NCBI RefSeq assembly: GCF_036346595.1
Contig: NZ_CP107834.1
Location: 4,526,001 to 4,590,000, forward strand
Length of the DNA stretch: 64,000 nt
Direction: 5' to 3'
Origin: Streptomyces sp. NBC_00525
GTDB taxonomy: Bacteria; Actinomycetota; Actinomycetes; Streptomycetales; Streptomycetaceae
Notes under the pieces: model-generated
What the model was told of the DNA's origin: nothing
Database searches by the model: none
Seen by the model: only the letters and a program-made list of their open reading frames with translations
Shown here: positions 34,094-43,060 of the stretch, piece by piece
How the letters are laid out: every line of letters starts with the position of its first letter
Numbering within the stretch: the stretch's first letter is position 1
Made by a program: the position numbers and the translations under genes

Positions 34094-35851
34094 ATGGACG
34101 ACGGGAAGCCGGCCGGGCCGAAGGCGAAGTGGTGGAGCCGGCCCACACCGGGCGGCGGCGCGCGCACGGAGCCCCCGGCCGCGCCGGACGCCGTGACGGC
34201 ACCGGACGCCCGGGCACCGGCCCCCACCGCCCCGGACACGCTCGCCGAGCCCCCGCAGGCCGCCGCACAGGCGCCCGCGCCGCACACCCACGCGCTCCAC
34301 GATCTGGCGCCGCACGACGCCGTACCGCAGGAGACCGCGCCGGACGCCGTACCGCAGGACACCGCCGCACCGCAGCCGCCCGCGCCGGACGCCGCCGCCC
34401 CTGACGCCGCCGTGCCGCACGACGCCGTGACCGTGGCGCACGGTGTGCAGCCGCTGCACGACCCCGACCCGTACAGCACCCCGCCCTACGGCGGCCCCGG
34501 CCCCTGGGCGCCCGCCCCGCCCGTGCAGCGGCCCACACCGGCCCACGGCACCCCCGTGCCCCCGCCGTACGCGGGCACCGACGGGGCGGGCATCGGCGTC
34601 CCGGCCGACCCGGCGCAGGCGTTCCCGCCGCCGGTGGCCCCCGCCCCGGAGGCCGCGCAGCCCTGGCAGAGCTACGACCCCTGGGGCGCGCACCGCCGGC
34701 CCCTCGTCACCCAGCCCGGCCCCCCGCTCCCGGACGGACGGCGCGGCAGAAGGCGCGGCGCCCTGCTGGTCGGCGCGCTGCTCCTCGCCCTGGTCGCGGG
34801 CGGCGTCGGCGGCGGCATAGGCGCGTACATAGAGCGCAACGGCGGCTTCACCAGCGTCGAACTGCCCCAGGACGAGCGCGACGGCGGCGGCCGGGCCCCG
34901 GACAGCGTGGCCGGTATCGCGGCCAGCGCCCTGCCCAGCGTCGTCACGCTGCACGTCAGCGGCGCCGACGAGTCCGGCACCGGCACCGGCTTCGTCCTCG
35001 ACGAGCGGGGCCACATCCTCACCAACAACCACGTGGTGGCCCCGGCCGGCTCCTCCGGTGAGATCACCGTCACCTTCAGCGGCGGCGAGACCGCGTCGGC
35101 CGAGATCGTCGGCAAGGACAGCGGCTACGACCTGGCCGTCGTGAAGGTCAGCGGGGTCTCCGGGCTCAAGCCGCTGCCGCTGGGCAACTCCGACAACGTG
35201 CGGGTGGGCGACCCGGTGGTGGCCATCGGGGCGCCGTTCGACCTGTCCAACACCGTCACCTCGGGCATCATCAGCGCCAAGGACCGACCGATCACGGCGG
35301 GCGGCGAGAAGGGCGACGGCAGCGACGTCAGCTACGTCAACGCCCTCCAGACCGACGCGCCGATCAACCCCGGCAACTCCGGCGGCCCGCTGGTGGACAC
35401 CGACGCCCATGTCATCGGCATCAACAGCGCCATCCGCGCCGCCGACGGCGGGTCGGCCGGTGAGGGAGGGCAGGCCGGGTCCATCGGCCTCGGCTTCGCC
35501 ATCCCGATCAACCAGGGCAAGCTCGTCGCCGAGGAACTGATCAACACCGGCAAGGCGACCCACCCCGTGATCGGTGTCACGCTCGACATGAAGTACACCG
35601 GGGACGGCGCCAAGGTCGGCGCGAGCTCCCCGGGCACCTCGCCGGTCACCGAGGGCGGCCCGGCCGACCGGGCCGGCGTCCGGGCGGACGACGTCATCAC
35701 CGAGGTCAACGGCAAACGCGTGCACAGCGGCGAGGAGCTGATCGTCAAGATCCGTTCGCACCGGCCGGGCGACCGGCTGGAGCTCACGGTGACGCGCGGT
35801 GGTAAAGACCTGTCCATAACTTTGACCCTGGGGTCCGCAACCGGCACCTGA
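34094..35851 (+). CDS. htrA: HtrA/DegP-family trypsin-like serine protease with PDZ domain
   Basis: A 585-residue membrane protease. The first 220 residues are Pro/Ala-rich and cytoplasmic. A membrane helix at about 224-246 (LLVGALLLALVAGGVGGGIGAY) is followed by the protease domain with H313 (LTNNHVV), D346 (GYDLAVVKV) and S429 (GNSGGP), then a PDZ domain (about 485-580, ending GDRLELTVTRGGKDLSI). It degrades or refolds envelope proteins outside the membrane. The long Pro/Ala N-terminus is the unusual part. It follows the sigma/anti-sigma pair, a standard target for such a sigma factor. GGGGAGAGC precedes the ATG. Confidence 0.93.
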   Translation: MDDGKPAGPKAKWWSRPTPGGGARTEPPAAPDAVTAPDARAPAPTAPDTLAEPPQAAAQAPAPHTHALHDLAPHDAVPQETAPDAVPQDTAAPQPPAPDAAAPDAAVPHDAVTVAHGVQPLHDPDPYSTPPYGGPGPWAPAPPVQRPTPAHGTPVPPPYAGTDGAGIGVPADPAQAFPPPVAPAPEAAQPWQSYDPWGAHRRPLVTQPGPPLPDGRRGRRRGALLVGALLLALVAGGVGGGIGAYIERNGGFTSVELPQDERDGGGRAPDSVAGIAASALPSVVTLHVSGADESGTGTGFVLDERGHILTNNHVVAPAGSSGEITVTFSGGETASAEIVGKDSGYDLAVVKVSGVSGLKPLPLGNSDNVRVGDPVVAIGAPFDLSNTVTSGIISAKDRPITAGGEKGDGSDVSYVNALQTDAPINPGNSGGPLVDTDAHVIGINSAIRAADGGSAGEGGQAGSIGLGFAIPINQGKLVAEELINTGKATHPVIGVTLDMKYTGDGAKVGASSPGTSPVTEGGPADRAGVRADDVITEVNGKRVHSGEELIVKIRSHRPGDRLELTVTRGGKDLSITLTLGSATGT

Positions 35852-35951
35852 CGGCCACGGCGAGCTACCGCCCGGACAGATTGGCCGGGTACCGTGTTCG
35901 GGGTCCGGACCTCATCCGAGCTTGGTCGCGGAGAAGACGAGGAGCCGCAAG

Positions 35952-36428
35952 GTGTTCAACGACATAGGCGCACTGGAGCTGCTGGCGCTCGCGATCCTCG
36001 GCGTGCTCGTCTTCGGCCCCGACAAGCTTCCCAAGGTCATCCAGGACGCCGCGCGCTTCATCCGCAAGATCCGTGAGTTCTCGGAGAGCGCCAAGCAGGA
36101 CATCCGCACGGAGCTGGGCCCGGAGTTCAAGGACTTCGAGTTCGAGGACCTCAACCCGAAGACGTTCGTCCGCAAGCAGCTGATGGACGGCAACGACGAC
36201 ATGGGGCTCAAGGAGATCCGCGAGAGCTTCGACCTGCGCAAGGAGCTGTCCGACGTCACCGACGCGGTGAACGGGCGCGGCAGCTCGTCCGTCGAGGCGA
36301 AGACCGGCGTGTCGGGCGGGGCGTCCGTCACCGCGGCCAACGGCTCCAAGGGCGCCCCCGACCTGCTGAAGAAGGGCGACCAGCCCCCGAAGGACACCCC
36401 GCCGCCCTTCGACGCGGACGCCACCTGA
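35952..36428 (+). CDS. tatB: Sec-independent protein translocase subunit TatB
   Basis: A 158-residue TatB. The N-terminal helix VFNDIGALELLALAILGVLVFGPDKLPKV has the ExxxL...FGP..LP form of TatA/B proteins, followed by an amphipathic helix (ARFIRKIREFSESAKQDIRTEL) and a hydrophilic Gly/Ser/Pro-rich tail. It is part of the receptor complex (TatBC) for folded proteins carrying twin-arginine signals. The TatB call rests on length, the glutamate E9 and the htrA-tatB gene order. The start is GTG 35952, with GAGGAG 7 bases before it. tatA and tatC are not in the window. Confidence 0.93.
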   Translation: MFNDIGALELLALAILGVLVFGPDKLPKVIQDAARFIRKIREFSESAKQDIRTELGPEFKDFEFEDLNPKTFVRKQLMDGNDDMGLKEIRESFDLRKELSDVTDAVNGRGSSSVEAKTGVSGGASVTAANGSKGAPDLLKKGDQPPKDTPPPFDADAT

Positions 36429-36545
36429 GCCCCGCCAATCCCGGGTCGCCCGGACGGTGTCGCTATTCTCCATCTGTCCGGCTGTGAGGACGCCCGCGGG
36501 GGGCGGGCCGCTCCGGACCCTTACGGATCGAGGAGGCGGCCGCTG

Positions 36546-37205
36546 ATGGAGACGACGAGTCGGGTGGGCGCACAGGACGCGCCGGACACGGTCACGGCGG
36601 AGGCGGTCCCGGCGGCCCGGCTCACGGTCGAGGGCTATCTGCGGGCGCCCTTCCCCTGGTACGCGCTGGACGAGGCGTTCACCGGCCCGCGCAGGCTGAT
36701 GCCGCTCGGCACCGCCGCCGACGGCGAGGTCCAGCACGGTTCCATCGGCCACGGCGACGAACCCCTGGTCCGCGGCGACTCCGGCAACGACCGGCAGCGG
36801 TTCGCGGTCGTGGTCACCGTCGCCAGCAGCCCCGTACGGCGCAGCGGCGACGGCACCGGGGTCCTGGAGGCGACGACGGTCTCGTCGGCGGCCTGGCTGG
36901 CCGGCTCCGGCCTGCTCTCCTGCACCTGGCCCCCGCAGCTCGACCACGCCCTGCGCGACGACTGGCTGGCCCAGCAGACCGAGACGGCGTTCGAACTCGC
37001 CGACGATCTGGCCGGCCCCGCCTGGTCGGCGCTGTCCCTGCCGGTCGACGGCGTACCCGTCCCCTTCCACTACCGCGAGTCCGAGTTCGGCTGGGTGCTG
37101 GCCGGCTCCGCGCCCGGCGGGGTGCACATCGGCGCCTACGGGCGCGGCATGAGCGCGTACGGGCTGGGCTTCTCGGTGGTCAAGGACATCGAGTCGTACG
37201 CGTAA
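36546..37205 (+). CDS. Conserved hypothetical protein (219 aa)
   Basis: I do not recognise a family. The 219-residue product has no signal peptide or membrane helix. The N-terminus (METTSRVGAQDAPD) is hydrophilic, the middle contains [18 protein letters not shown] and GVLEATTVSSAAWLAGSGL, and the C-terminus has FHYRESEFGWVLAGSAPGGVHIGAYGRGMSAYGLGFSVV. This alternation of beta and loop suggests a compact beta-rich domain. GGAGGCGGCC precedes the ATG. It follows tatB by 117 bases and ends at a clear terminator. Confidence 0.72.
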   Translation: METTSRVGAQDAPDTVTAEAVPAARLTVEGYLRAPFPWYALDEAFTGPRRLMPLGTAADGEVQHGSIGHGDEPLVRGDSGNDRQRFAVVVTVASSPVRRSGDGTGVLEATTVSSAAWLAGSGLLSCTWPPQLDHALRDDWLAQQTETAFELADDLAGPAWSALSLPVDGVPVPFHYRESEFGWVLAGSAPGGVHIGAYGRGMSAYGLGFSVVKDIESYA

Positions 37206-37217
37206 CGGCTACGGAGA

Positions 37218-37255
37218 AGCGGAAGGCCGGGGCCCGAGGGCTCCGGCCTTCCGCT
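37218..37255. terminator. Bidirectional terminator
   Basis: AGCGGAAGGCCGG and CCGGCCTTCCGCT form a perfect 13-bp stem between the hypothetical gene and the convergent mrp gene. Confidence 0.85.
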
Positions 37256-37268
37256 GTCCGTGTACGCG

Positions 37269-38402
37269 TCAGAACTTGTTGCGCGGGGTGATGCCCAGGG
37301 ACATGCCCGCCAGGCCGCGCTGACGGCCGCTCAGCTTGCCCGCGATGGTGCGCAGCGCCTTGCCGGCGGGGGAGTCGGGGTCGGACAGGACGACGGGCTT
37401 GCCCTCGTCGCCGCCCTCGCGCAGCCGTACGTCGATCGGGATGGCGCCCAGCACCGGCACCTCGGCGCCGACCGTCCGGGTCAGGCCCTCGGCGACCTTG
37501 GCGCCGCCGCCCGAGCCGAAGACGTCGACCATCTCGTCGCAGTGCGGGCAGGGCATGCCCGACATGTTCTCGACGACACCGGCGATCTTCTGGTGGGTCT
37601 GGACGGCGATCGAACCGGCCCGCTCCGCCACCTCGGCGGCGGCCTGCTGCGGGGTCGTGACGACCAGGATCTCCGCGTTCGGGACCAGCTGGGCCACCGA
37701 GATCGCGATGTCACCGGTGCCCGGCGGCAGGTCGAGCAGCAGCACGTCCAGGTCGCCCCAGAACACATCGGCCAGGAACTGCTGGAGCGCGCGGTGCAGC
37801 ATCGGGCCGCGCCACACCACCGGGGCGTTGCCCGGCGTGAACATGCCGATGGAGATGACCTTCACCCCGTGCGAGGACGGCGGCATGATCATGTTCTCGA
37901 CCTGGGTCGGCCGGCCCTCGACCCCGAGCATCCGGGGCACGCTGTGCCCGTAGATGTCCGCGTCCACGACCCCGACCTTGAGCCCGTCCGCCGCCATCGC
38001 CGCGGCCAGGTTCACCGTCACCGAGGACTTGCCGACGCCGCCCTTGCCGGAGGCGACCGCGTACACGCGGGTCAGCGAGCCGGGCTTCGCGAACGGCACC
38101 TCGCGCTCGGCCGTGCCGCCGCGCAGCGACGCGGCGAGGTCCTTGCGCTGCTCGTCGCTCATGACGTCGAGGGTGACGTCCACTCGGGTCACGCCCTCGA
38201 CACGGGCCACCGCGTCGGTCACGTTGCGGGTGATCGTCTCGCGCATCGGACAGCCGGAGACGGTCAGATACACCGTGACAGCGACCGCACCGTCCGGACC
38301 GATGTCGACCGATTTCACCATGCCCAGCTCGGTGATCGGGCGGTGGATCTCCGGGTCGTTCACTGTCGCCAGTGCCTCAAGCACCGCGTCTTCCGTAGCC
38401 AT
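37269..38402 (-). CDS. mrp: Mrp/ApbC iron-sulfur cluster carrier ATPase
   Basis: A 377-residue P-loop ATPase that carries Fe-S clusters to apoproteins. It has an N-terminal MIP18/DUF59 domain (about 5-95, with LTVSGCPMRETI), then the deviant Walker A GKGGVGKSS at 119-127. The cluster-binding pair C285-x2-C288 lies in PCPHCDEM. The signature LLDLPPGTGDIAISVAQ is typical. It is placed downstream of tatB in opposite direction, as in mycobacteria (Rv1229c). It is probably a single-gene unit or cotranscribed with the DUF1003 and MgtE-like genes upstream of it. Confidence 0.93.
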   Translation of the reverse strand: MATEDAVLEALATVNDPEIHRPITELGMVKSVDIGPDGAVAVTVYLTVSGCPMRETITRNVTDAVARVEGVTRVDVTLDVMSDEQRKDLAASLRGGTAEREVPFAKPGSLTRVYAVASGKGGVGKSSVTVNLAAAMAADGLKVGVVDADIYGHSVPRMLGVEGRPTQVENMIMPPSSHGVKVISIGMFTPGNAPVVWRGPMLHRALQQFLADVFWGDLDVLLLDLPPGTGDIAISVAQLVPNAEILVVTTPQQAAAEVAERAGSIAVQTHQKIAGVVENMSGMPCPHCDEMVDVFGSGGGAKVAEGLTRTVGAEVPVLGAIPIDVRLREGGDEGKPVVLSDPDSPAGKALRTIAGKLSGRQRGLAGMSLGITPRNKF

Positions 38403-38417
38403 ACCGACGATGTTACG

Positions 38418-38435
38418 GCGCCCGGCCCCGGGCGC
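38418..38435 (-). terminator. GC palindrome before mrp
   Basis: GCGCCCGG-CC-CCGGGCGC is a perfect 18-base palindrome in the 44-base gap between the DUF1003 stop and the mrp start. With a two-base loop it is a poor but possible terminator. Confidence 0.3.
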
Positions 38436-38446
38436 GGGTGGACCCG

Positions 38447-39001
38447 TCAGCGGTCTTCGTCACTCTCGGCGGACAGCAGGGCCCGCCGGTCGTCCAGGTC
38501 CTTCACCAGGTCCTCCAGCTCCGAGCGGATCCAGTCGCGGGTGGCGACCTCGCCCAGGCCCATCCGCAGCGCCGCGATCTCCCTGGTCAGGTACTCGGTG
38601 TCGGCGATGGAGCGCTCGTTCTGCTTGCGGTCCTGCTCGTGCGTGACCCGGTCCCGGTCGTCCTGCCGGTTCTGCGCGAGCAGGATCAGCGGAGCCGCGT
38701 ACGACGCCTGGAGCGACAGCATCAGGGTCAGGAAGATGAACGGATACTGGTCGAACCGCAGATGGTCCGGCGCGAACACGTTCCACGCCACCCAGAGGAT
38801 GATGATCAGCGTCATCCAGACGATGAACCGGCCCGTGCCCAGGAAGCGCGCGATGCGCTCCGAGAACCGGCCGAACGCCTCGGGGTCGTACTCCGGCAGC
38901 AGCCTGCGGCGCGGCGCCTTCGGCTGGTCGAGCCGGTTGCGCGGCACCCGGGTCAGCGCCGTCGCGCCGTTCGACGCCCTGGCGCGGTCCTCACCGGCCA
39001 C
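38447..39001 (-). CDS. DUF1003 membrane protein
   Basis: A 184-residue protein of the DUF1003 family: two membrane helices (about 57-77 and 86-108) with the conserved segment YPFIFLTLMLSLQASYAAPLILLAQNRQ between and after them, then a charged coiled-coil tail (DRDRVTHEQDRKQNERSIADTE...). The function of this family is unknown; links to metal or cyanophycin have been proposed in other bacteria but are not shown here. The GTG start overlaps the MgtE-like gene by 11 bases, so the two are coupled. Confidence 0.9.
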   Translation of the reverse strand: MAGEDRARASNGATALTRVPRNRLDQPKAPRRRLLPEYDPEAFGRFSERIARFLGTGRFIVWMTLIIILWVAWNVFAPDHLRFDQYPFIFLTLMLSLQASYAAPLILLAQNRQDDRDRVTHEQDRKQNERSIADTEYLTREIAALRMGLGEVATRDWIRSELEDLVKDLDDRRALLSAESDEDR

Positions 39002-40265
39002 GGAGCACCCCCTCGCCGCCGTGGAAGTCGGTCTCCCGCCAGTCCTCCGGCAGCAGGTGGTCCAGCACGTCGTCCACGGTCACCGCGCCCAGCAGCGAAC
39101 CGCTCTCGTCCACCACCGGTACCGACACCAGGTTGTACGCCGCCAGGTAACTGGTCACCACCGACAGCGGGGCGTCCGGCCGGAGCGGCACCAGATCGCT
39201 GTCGAGCAACGAGCTGACCAGGGTGAACGGCGGATCGCGCAGCAGTCGCTGGAAGTGCACGGTGCCCAGGTACTTGCCCGTCGGCGTCTCGTCCGGCGAC
39301 CGGCACACGTACACCTGCGCGGCGAGCGCCGGGGACAGGTCCGACCGGCGGACCCGCGCCAGCGCGTCCGCGACCGTGGCGTCCGGGCGCAGGATGACCG
39401 GCTCCGTCGTCATCAGCCCGCCCGCGGTGCGCTCCTCGTACGACATCAGGCGCCGCACGTCCGCCGCGTCACCCGGACGCATCAGCGTCAGCAGCCGCTC
39501 CTTGTCCTCCTCCGGCAGCCCGGCGAGCAGGTCGGCCGCGTCGTCCGGGTCCATCGCCTCCAGGACGTCCGCCGCGCGCTCCTCCTCCAGCTTGCCGATG
39601 ATCTCCACCTGGTCGTCCTCGGGCAGCTCCTCCAGGACGTCGGCGAGCCGGTCGTCGTCCAGCGCGGCGGCGACCTCCGCCCGGCGCTTGGGCGTCAGAT
39701 GGTGCAGCGCGTTGGCCACGTCGGCCGGGCGCAGCCGTTCGAAGGTGGCCACCAGGGACTCGGCGCCCTGCCCGTGCTCCTCCAGCGAGAAACCTTTCAC
39801 CGCCGACCACTCGACGGTCAGCGTCTCGCCCTTGCGGCGCAGTGCCCCGCCCCGGCCCTTGCGGACGAAGTACTTGTCGATCTCCCAGTCCCGGCGGGCC
39901 GGCAGCTGCTGGATCGCCACGTCCAGGATGGTGACCTCCTCGTCCGTCTCCACCAGCCGCACCCGGCGGTCCAGGAACTCGCCGAGCACCAGGCGTTCGG
40001 TGGGCCGCTGCTCGAAGCGCCGCATGTTGACCACGCCGGTGGTGATCACCTGTCCCGACTCCACGCCGGTCACCCGTGTCATCGGCAGGAAGATCCGCCG
40101 CCGGCTCACCACCTCGACGACCATGCCGAGCAGCCGGGGCGGCCGGCCGCCGACCCGGAGCATCGCGACCAGGTCGCGCACCCGCCCCACCTGGTCGCCG
40201 TTGGGGTCGAAGACCGGCACGCCCGAGAGGTGCGAGACGAAGACCCTGGGTGTGACCGGTGTCAT
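38991..40265 (-). CDS. Soluble MgtE-N / CBS / PRC-barrel protein
   Basis: A 424-residue protein lacking any membrane helix. The first 160 residues look like two PRC-barrel-like domains (SGVPVFDPNGDQVGRVRDLV; the second near TILDVAIQQLPARRDWEIDKYFVR). Residues about 165-280 are an MgtE intracellular N domain (RLRPADVANALHHLTPKRRAEVAAAL and repeats of that type), and about 285-410 are paired CBS domains (MTTEPVILRPDATVADAL; LVSVPVVDESGSLLGAVTVDDVLDHL). In MgtE channels these parts sense Mg2+, but the channel domain is absent here. It is probably a regulator, perhaps of the DUF1003 protein encoded with it or of magnesium uptake. Confidence 0.88.
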   Translation of the reverse strand: MTPVTPRVFVSHLSGVPVFDPNGDQVGRVRDLVAMLRVGGRPPRLLGMVVEVVSRRRIFLPMTRVTGVESGQVITTGVVNMRRFEQRPTERLVLGEFLDRRVRLVETDEEVTILDVAIQQLPARRDWEIDKYFVRKGRGGALRRKGETLTVEWSAVKGFSLEEHGQGAESLVATFERLRPADVANALHHLTPKRRAEVAAALDDDRLADVLEELPEDDQVEIIGKLEEERAADVLEAMDPDDAADLLAGLPEEDKERLLTLMRPGDAADVRRLMSYEERTAGGLMTTEPVILRPDATVADALARVRRSDLSPALAAQVYVCRSPDETPTGKYLGTVHFQRLLRDPPFTLVSSLLDSDLVPLRPDAPLSVVTSYLAAYNLVSVPVVDESGSLLGAVTVDDVLDHLLPEDWRETDFHGGEGVLRGR

Positions 40266-40468
40266 TCCCGCGCCTCCTCGATCGTTTCCGGGCGCCGGTG
40301 CTGCCCGCTTCCGACAGTTATCGCTCCGTTATGACGTGATCAGGCTAGCCGGTACGGTCCCGGACCGCCCCGGCGGACCGTCCGGACGGCTCTGCGTCCA
40401 ATGGCGTAGGCCGCACGGGTACGCTGCCGTCTGCCAACCCCACCATGGAGACGAGAGGCAGTGCGCCT

Positions 40469-41245
40469 GTGACCTCTTCCGCCCCGGCCGTCCGGGCCCG
40501 CCGCCGGACCGCAACCCTCGCCGTCGTGCTCTGCGCGGGGCTGACCGCGGCGCTGGCCGCGTGCGGGAGCGAGGACCCGGACAAGGGGACCAATGGGGTC
40601 GGCAAGCTCTCGGCGCCGGAGATCGAGAAGAAGACGCGGACCGCGGTGGACTCCGCCGACGCGGTGCGCCTCGCCGGCACGCTGGTGAGCAAGGGCGGCA
40701 CGTACAAGATCGACATGCGGCTCAAGGACCGGGGCGGGGCGGGCTCCGTCACCTCGAAGAACAGCTCCTTCACCCTGCTGCGCATCGGCGAGGAGCTGTA
40801 CCTCAAGGCCGACGCCGGCTTCTGGAGCCACGCCGACGAGGGGAAGACGGACACCGGCGAGGACGGCGCGGCCGCGGCGGACAAGCTGGAGGACAAGTAC
40901 GTCAAGGTCCCCCAGGACGACCCCACGTACAAGCAGCTCAGCGGGTTCACCGACAAGAAGGTGCTGCTCGACGGGATGCTCACGCTGCACGGCGAGCTGT
41001 CCAAGGGCGACCGCGACGAGATCCGCGGGAAGCGCACGATCCGCATCATGGGCGGCGAGGGCGCGGGCGGCTCGCTCGATGTGGCGCTGGACGGCAAGCC
41101 GTATCCGCTGCGCTTCGCGAGGGGCGGCGGCGGGGGTGTGATCACGCTCGCCGACTGGGGCAAGGACTTCTCGCTGAAGGCCCCGCCGGAGGACGAGACC
41201 GTGGACTACGGCAGGCAGCTGCCCAGGACCTCGCCCACGGCCTGA
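40469..41245 (+). CDS. LppX/LprG-like lipoprotein
   Basis: A 258-residue lipoprotein. The signal sequence ends in LTAALAAC, so the lipid-bearing cysteine is about residue 33. The mature part resembles the LppX_LprAFG/DUF family by its beta-strand pattern (TAVDSADAVRLAGTLVSKGGTYKIDMRLKD, then LLRIGEELYLKADAGFW), which forms an open half-barrel for lipid binding in mycobacterial relatives. I chose GTG 40469 because GAGAGG lies 10 bases upstream and the signal peptide then has a normal length; ATG 40445 has no ribosome-binding site. Ligand unknown. Confidence 0.8.
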   Translation: MTSSAPAVRARRRTATLAVVLCAGLTAALAACGSEDPDKGTNGVGKLSAPEIEKKTRTAVDSADAVRLAGTLVSKGGTYKIDMRLKDRGGAGSVTSKNSSFTLLRIGEELYLKADAGFWSHADEGKTDTGEDGAAAADKLEDKYVKVPQDDPTYKQLSGFTDKKVLLDGMLTLHGELSKGDRDEIRGKRTIRIMGGEGAGGSLDVALDGKPYPLRFARGGGGGVITLADWGKDFSLKAPPEDETVDYGRQLPRTSPTA

Positions 41246-41252
41246 CCGGCCG

Positions 41253-41765
41253 CTACTTGCGCAGCGAGCGCTTGAGCAGGCGCGGCAGGTTCGCCGGGAC
41301 GGGCAGCCGGGTCGTCGCCGTCGTCGGCAGCGGCGCCGCCGCCCCGGAGGTCTGCGGCAGCTCGGTGCGCGCGTCCAGCGGCGTGAGCCGTACGACGCGG
41401 CACTCGCGGGCCCACCGCTCGGGCATCCGCTCGGCGTCGGGCGCGTTCAGCCGCTTGCCCTTCAGCTCGGCGACGGCGGCCTCCCACGCCTCGGAGTGCG
41501 GCGCGAGTTCGGTGACGGTGGCGGACCAGGCGACGAGGCGGCCGCCCTTGTCCTTGCTGCGGACGGTCACTTCGGCCGTGGCGCCCTCGGTGAGCCCGGC
41601 CGGGAACGGCTGCTCGCCGGGGCCGTCGCCGACGAGGTGGACGGCGCCCTCGTGCCAGACGTGCCACAGCGCCCGCGCGTGGCCGTTACAGCGCACCCAG
41701 ACGAGGCCCGACTTCTTGGCGGCCTCCTCGACGAGGGCCGTCCCGAGCAGCGTGTCAGCAGTCAT
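41253..41765 (-). CDS. Conserved hypothetical cytosolic protein (170 aa)
   Basis: No firm family. The N-terminal 100 residues (GLVWVRCNGHARALWHVWHEGAVHLVGDGPGEQPF, then ATAEVTVRSKDKGGRLVAWSATVTEL) look like a small beta-barrel, possibly a divergent FMN-binding split barrel as in pyridoxamine 5'-phosphate oxidase-like proteins, but no flavin motif is clear. The C-terminus is basic and Pro-rich. It converges with the lipoprotein gene, with 7 bases between stops. Function unknown. Confidence 0.7.
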   Translation of the reverse strand: MTADTLLGTALVEEAAKKSGLVWVRCNGHARALWHVWHEGAVHLVGDGPGEQPFPAGLTEGATAEVTVRSKDKGGRLVAWSATVTELAPHSEAWEAAVAELKGKRLNAPDAERMPERWARECRVVRLTPLDARTELPQTSGAAAPLPTTATTRLPVPANLPRLLKRSLRK

Positions 41766-41825
41766 GGGCAGAGCTTAGACCGGCCGGTGAATGGGCAGCG
41801 GCGGCGCGGGGGAGGGCGGGGCGGC

Positions 41826-42947
41826 TCAGAGCCAGCCGTTGCGCTTGAGCATGCGGTGGATGGAGAAGCAGACCGCGCCGATGAAGCCCAGCACCATCGG
41901 ATAGCCGTAGGTCCACTTGAGTTCGGGCATGTGCTCGAAGTTCATGCCGTAGACGCCGCAGATCATCGTCGGTACGGCGATGATGGCCGCCCAGGAGGTG
42001 ATCTTGCGCATGTCCTCGTTCTGCGCGACGGTCGCCTGCGCCAGGTTGGCCTGGAGGATGGAGTTGAGGAGTTCGTCGAAGCCGACGACCTCCTCCTGCA
42101 CCCGTACGAGGTGGTCGGCGACGTCCCGGAAGTACTTCTGGATGTCCGGGTCGATCAGCCGCATCGGCCGCTCGCTCAGCAGCTGCATCGGGCGCAGCAG
42201 CGGGGAGACGGCCCGCTTGAACTCCAGCACCTCGCGCTTGAGCTGGTAGATCCGTCCGGCGTCCGAGCCGCGCGCGCTGCCCTTGTCCGGGGTGGAGAAG
42301 ACCTCGATCTCCACCTCGTCGATGTCGTCCTGCACCGCTCCGGCCACCGCGATGTACCCGTCCACGACATGGTCGGCGATGGAGTGCAGCACGGCGGAGG
42401 GGCCCTTGACGAGCAGCTCGGGGTCGTCCTCCAGACGGTGGCGCAGGGCGCGCAGCGAGCCGTGCCCGCCGTGCCGGACGGTGATGATGAAGTCCCGGCC
42501 GGTGAAGCACATGACCTCGCCGGTCTCGACGACCTCGCTGGTCGCGGTCAGTTCGGCGTGCTCCACGTAGTGGATGGTCTTGAAGACGGTGAACAGGGTG
42601 TCGTCGTAACGCTCCAGCTTGGGCCGCTGGTGGGCGTGGACGGCGTCCTCCACGGCCAGCGGGTGCAGCCCGAACTCCCGGGCGATTCCCGCGAATTCCT
42701 CCTCGGTCGGCTCGTGCAGGCCGATCCAGGCGAAGCCGCCGTCCTCGCGCACCTGGAGCATCGCCTCGCGCGGGGAGTGACAGGTGCCCTCCGTCTCGGC
42801 GAGGCGGCGGCCGTCGCGGTAGACCGCGCAGTCGACGACCGCGCTGGAGGCGGACGGGTCGCGGGTGGTGTCGTAACTGTTGTGCAGGGCGGCGTTCTTG
42901 CGCAGGGAGGGGCGCACGACTGCGCGCAGGTCACGGATCATCGACAT
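41826..42947 (-). CDS. corA: CorA-family magnesium/cobalt transporter
   Basis: A 373-residue metal-ion channel. The N-terminal alpha/beta domain (about 35-260) precedes the long pore helix and two C-terminal membrane helices. The selectivity motif G334-M335-N336 is intact in YGMNFEHMPEL, which ends at the second helix. CorA forms a pentamer that takes up Mg2+ down its gradient and closes when cytosolic Mg2+ is high. The ATG has GGAG 7 bases upstream. The leader region upstream is unusually long (about 335 bases) and can fold strongly, so expression may be controlled in the message. A mycobacterial counterpart (Rv1239c) lies in the same block. Confidence 0.93.
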   Translation of the reverse strand: MSMIRDLRAVVRPSLRKNAALHNSYDTTRDPSASSAVVDCAVYRDGRRLAETEGTCHSPREAMLQVREDGGFAWIGLHEPTEEEFAGIAREFGLHPLAVEDAVHAHQRPKLERYDDTLFTVFKTIHYVEHAELTATSEVVETGEVMCFTGRDFIITVRHGGHGSLRALRHRLEDDPELLVKGPSAVLHSIADHVVDGYIAVAGAVQDDIDEVEIEVFSTPDKGSARGSDAGRIYQLKREVLEFKRAVSPLLRPMQLLSERPMRLIDPDIQKYFRDVADHLVRVQEEVVGFDELLNSILQANLAQATVAQNEDMRKITSWAAIIAVPTMICGVYGMNFEHMPELKWTYGYPMVLGFIGAVCFSIHRMLKRNGWL

Positions 42948-43060
42948 GGCTGGCTCCTTCACGGAGGGCCGTCGGCGAGGGCGTGGCACAGCCCGGAATG
43001 GGGACGTGGGCTCACATCCGCAAAGCGGGCGGCACCGCGGCGGCACGGTGACGGCGTTCG

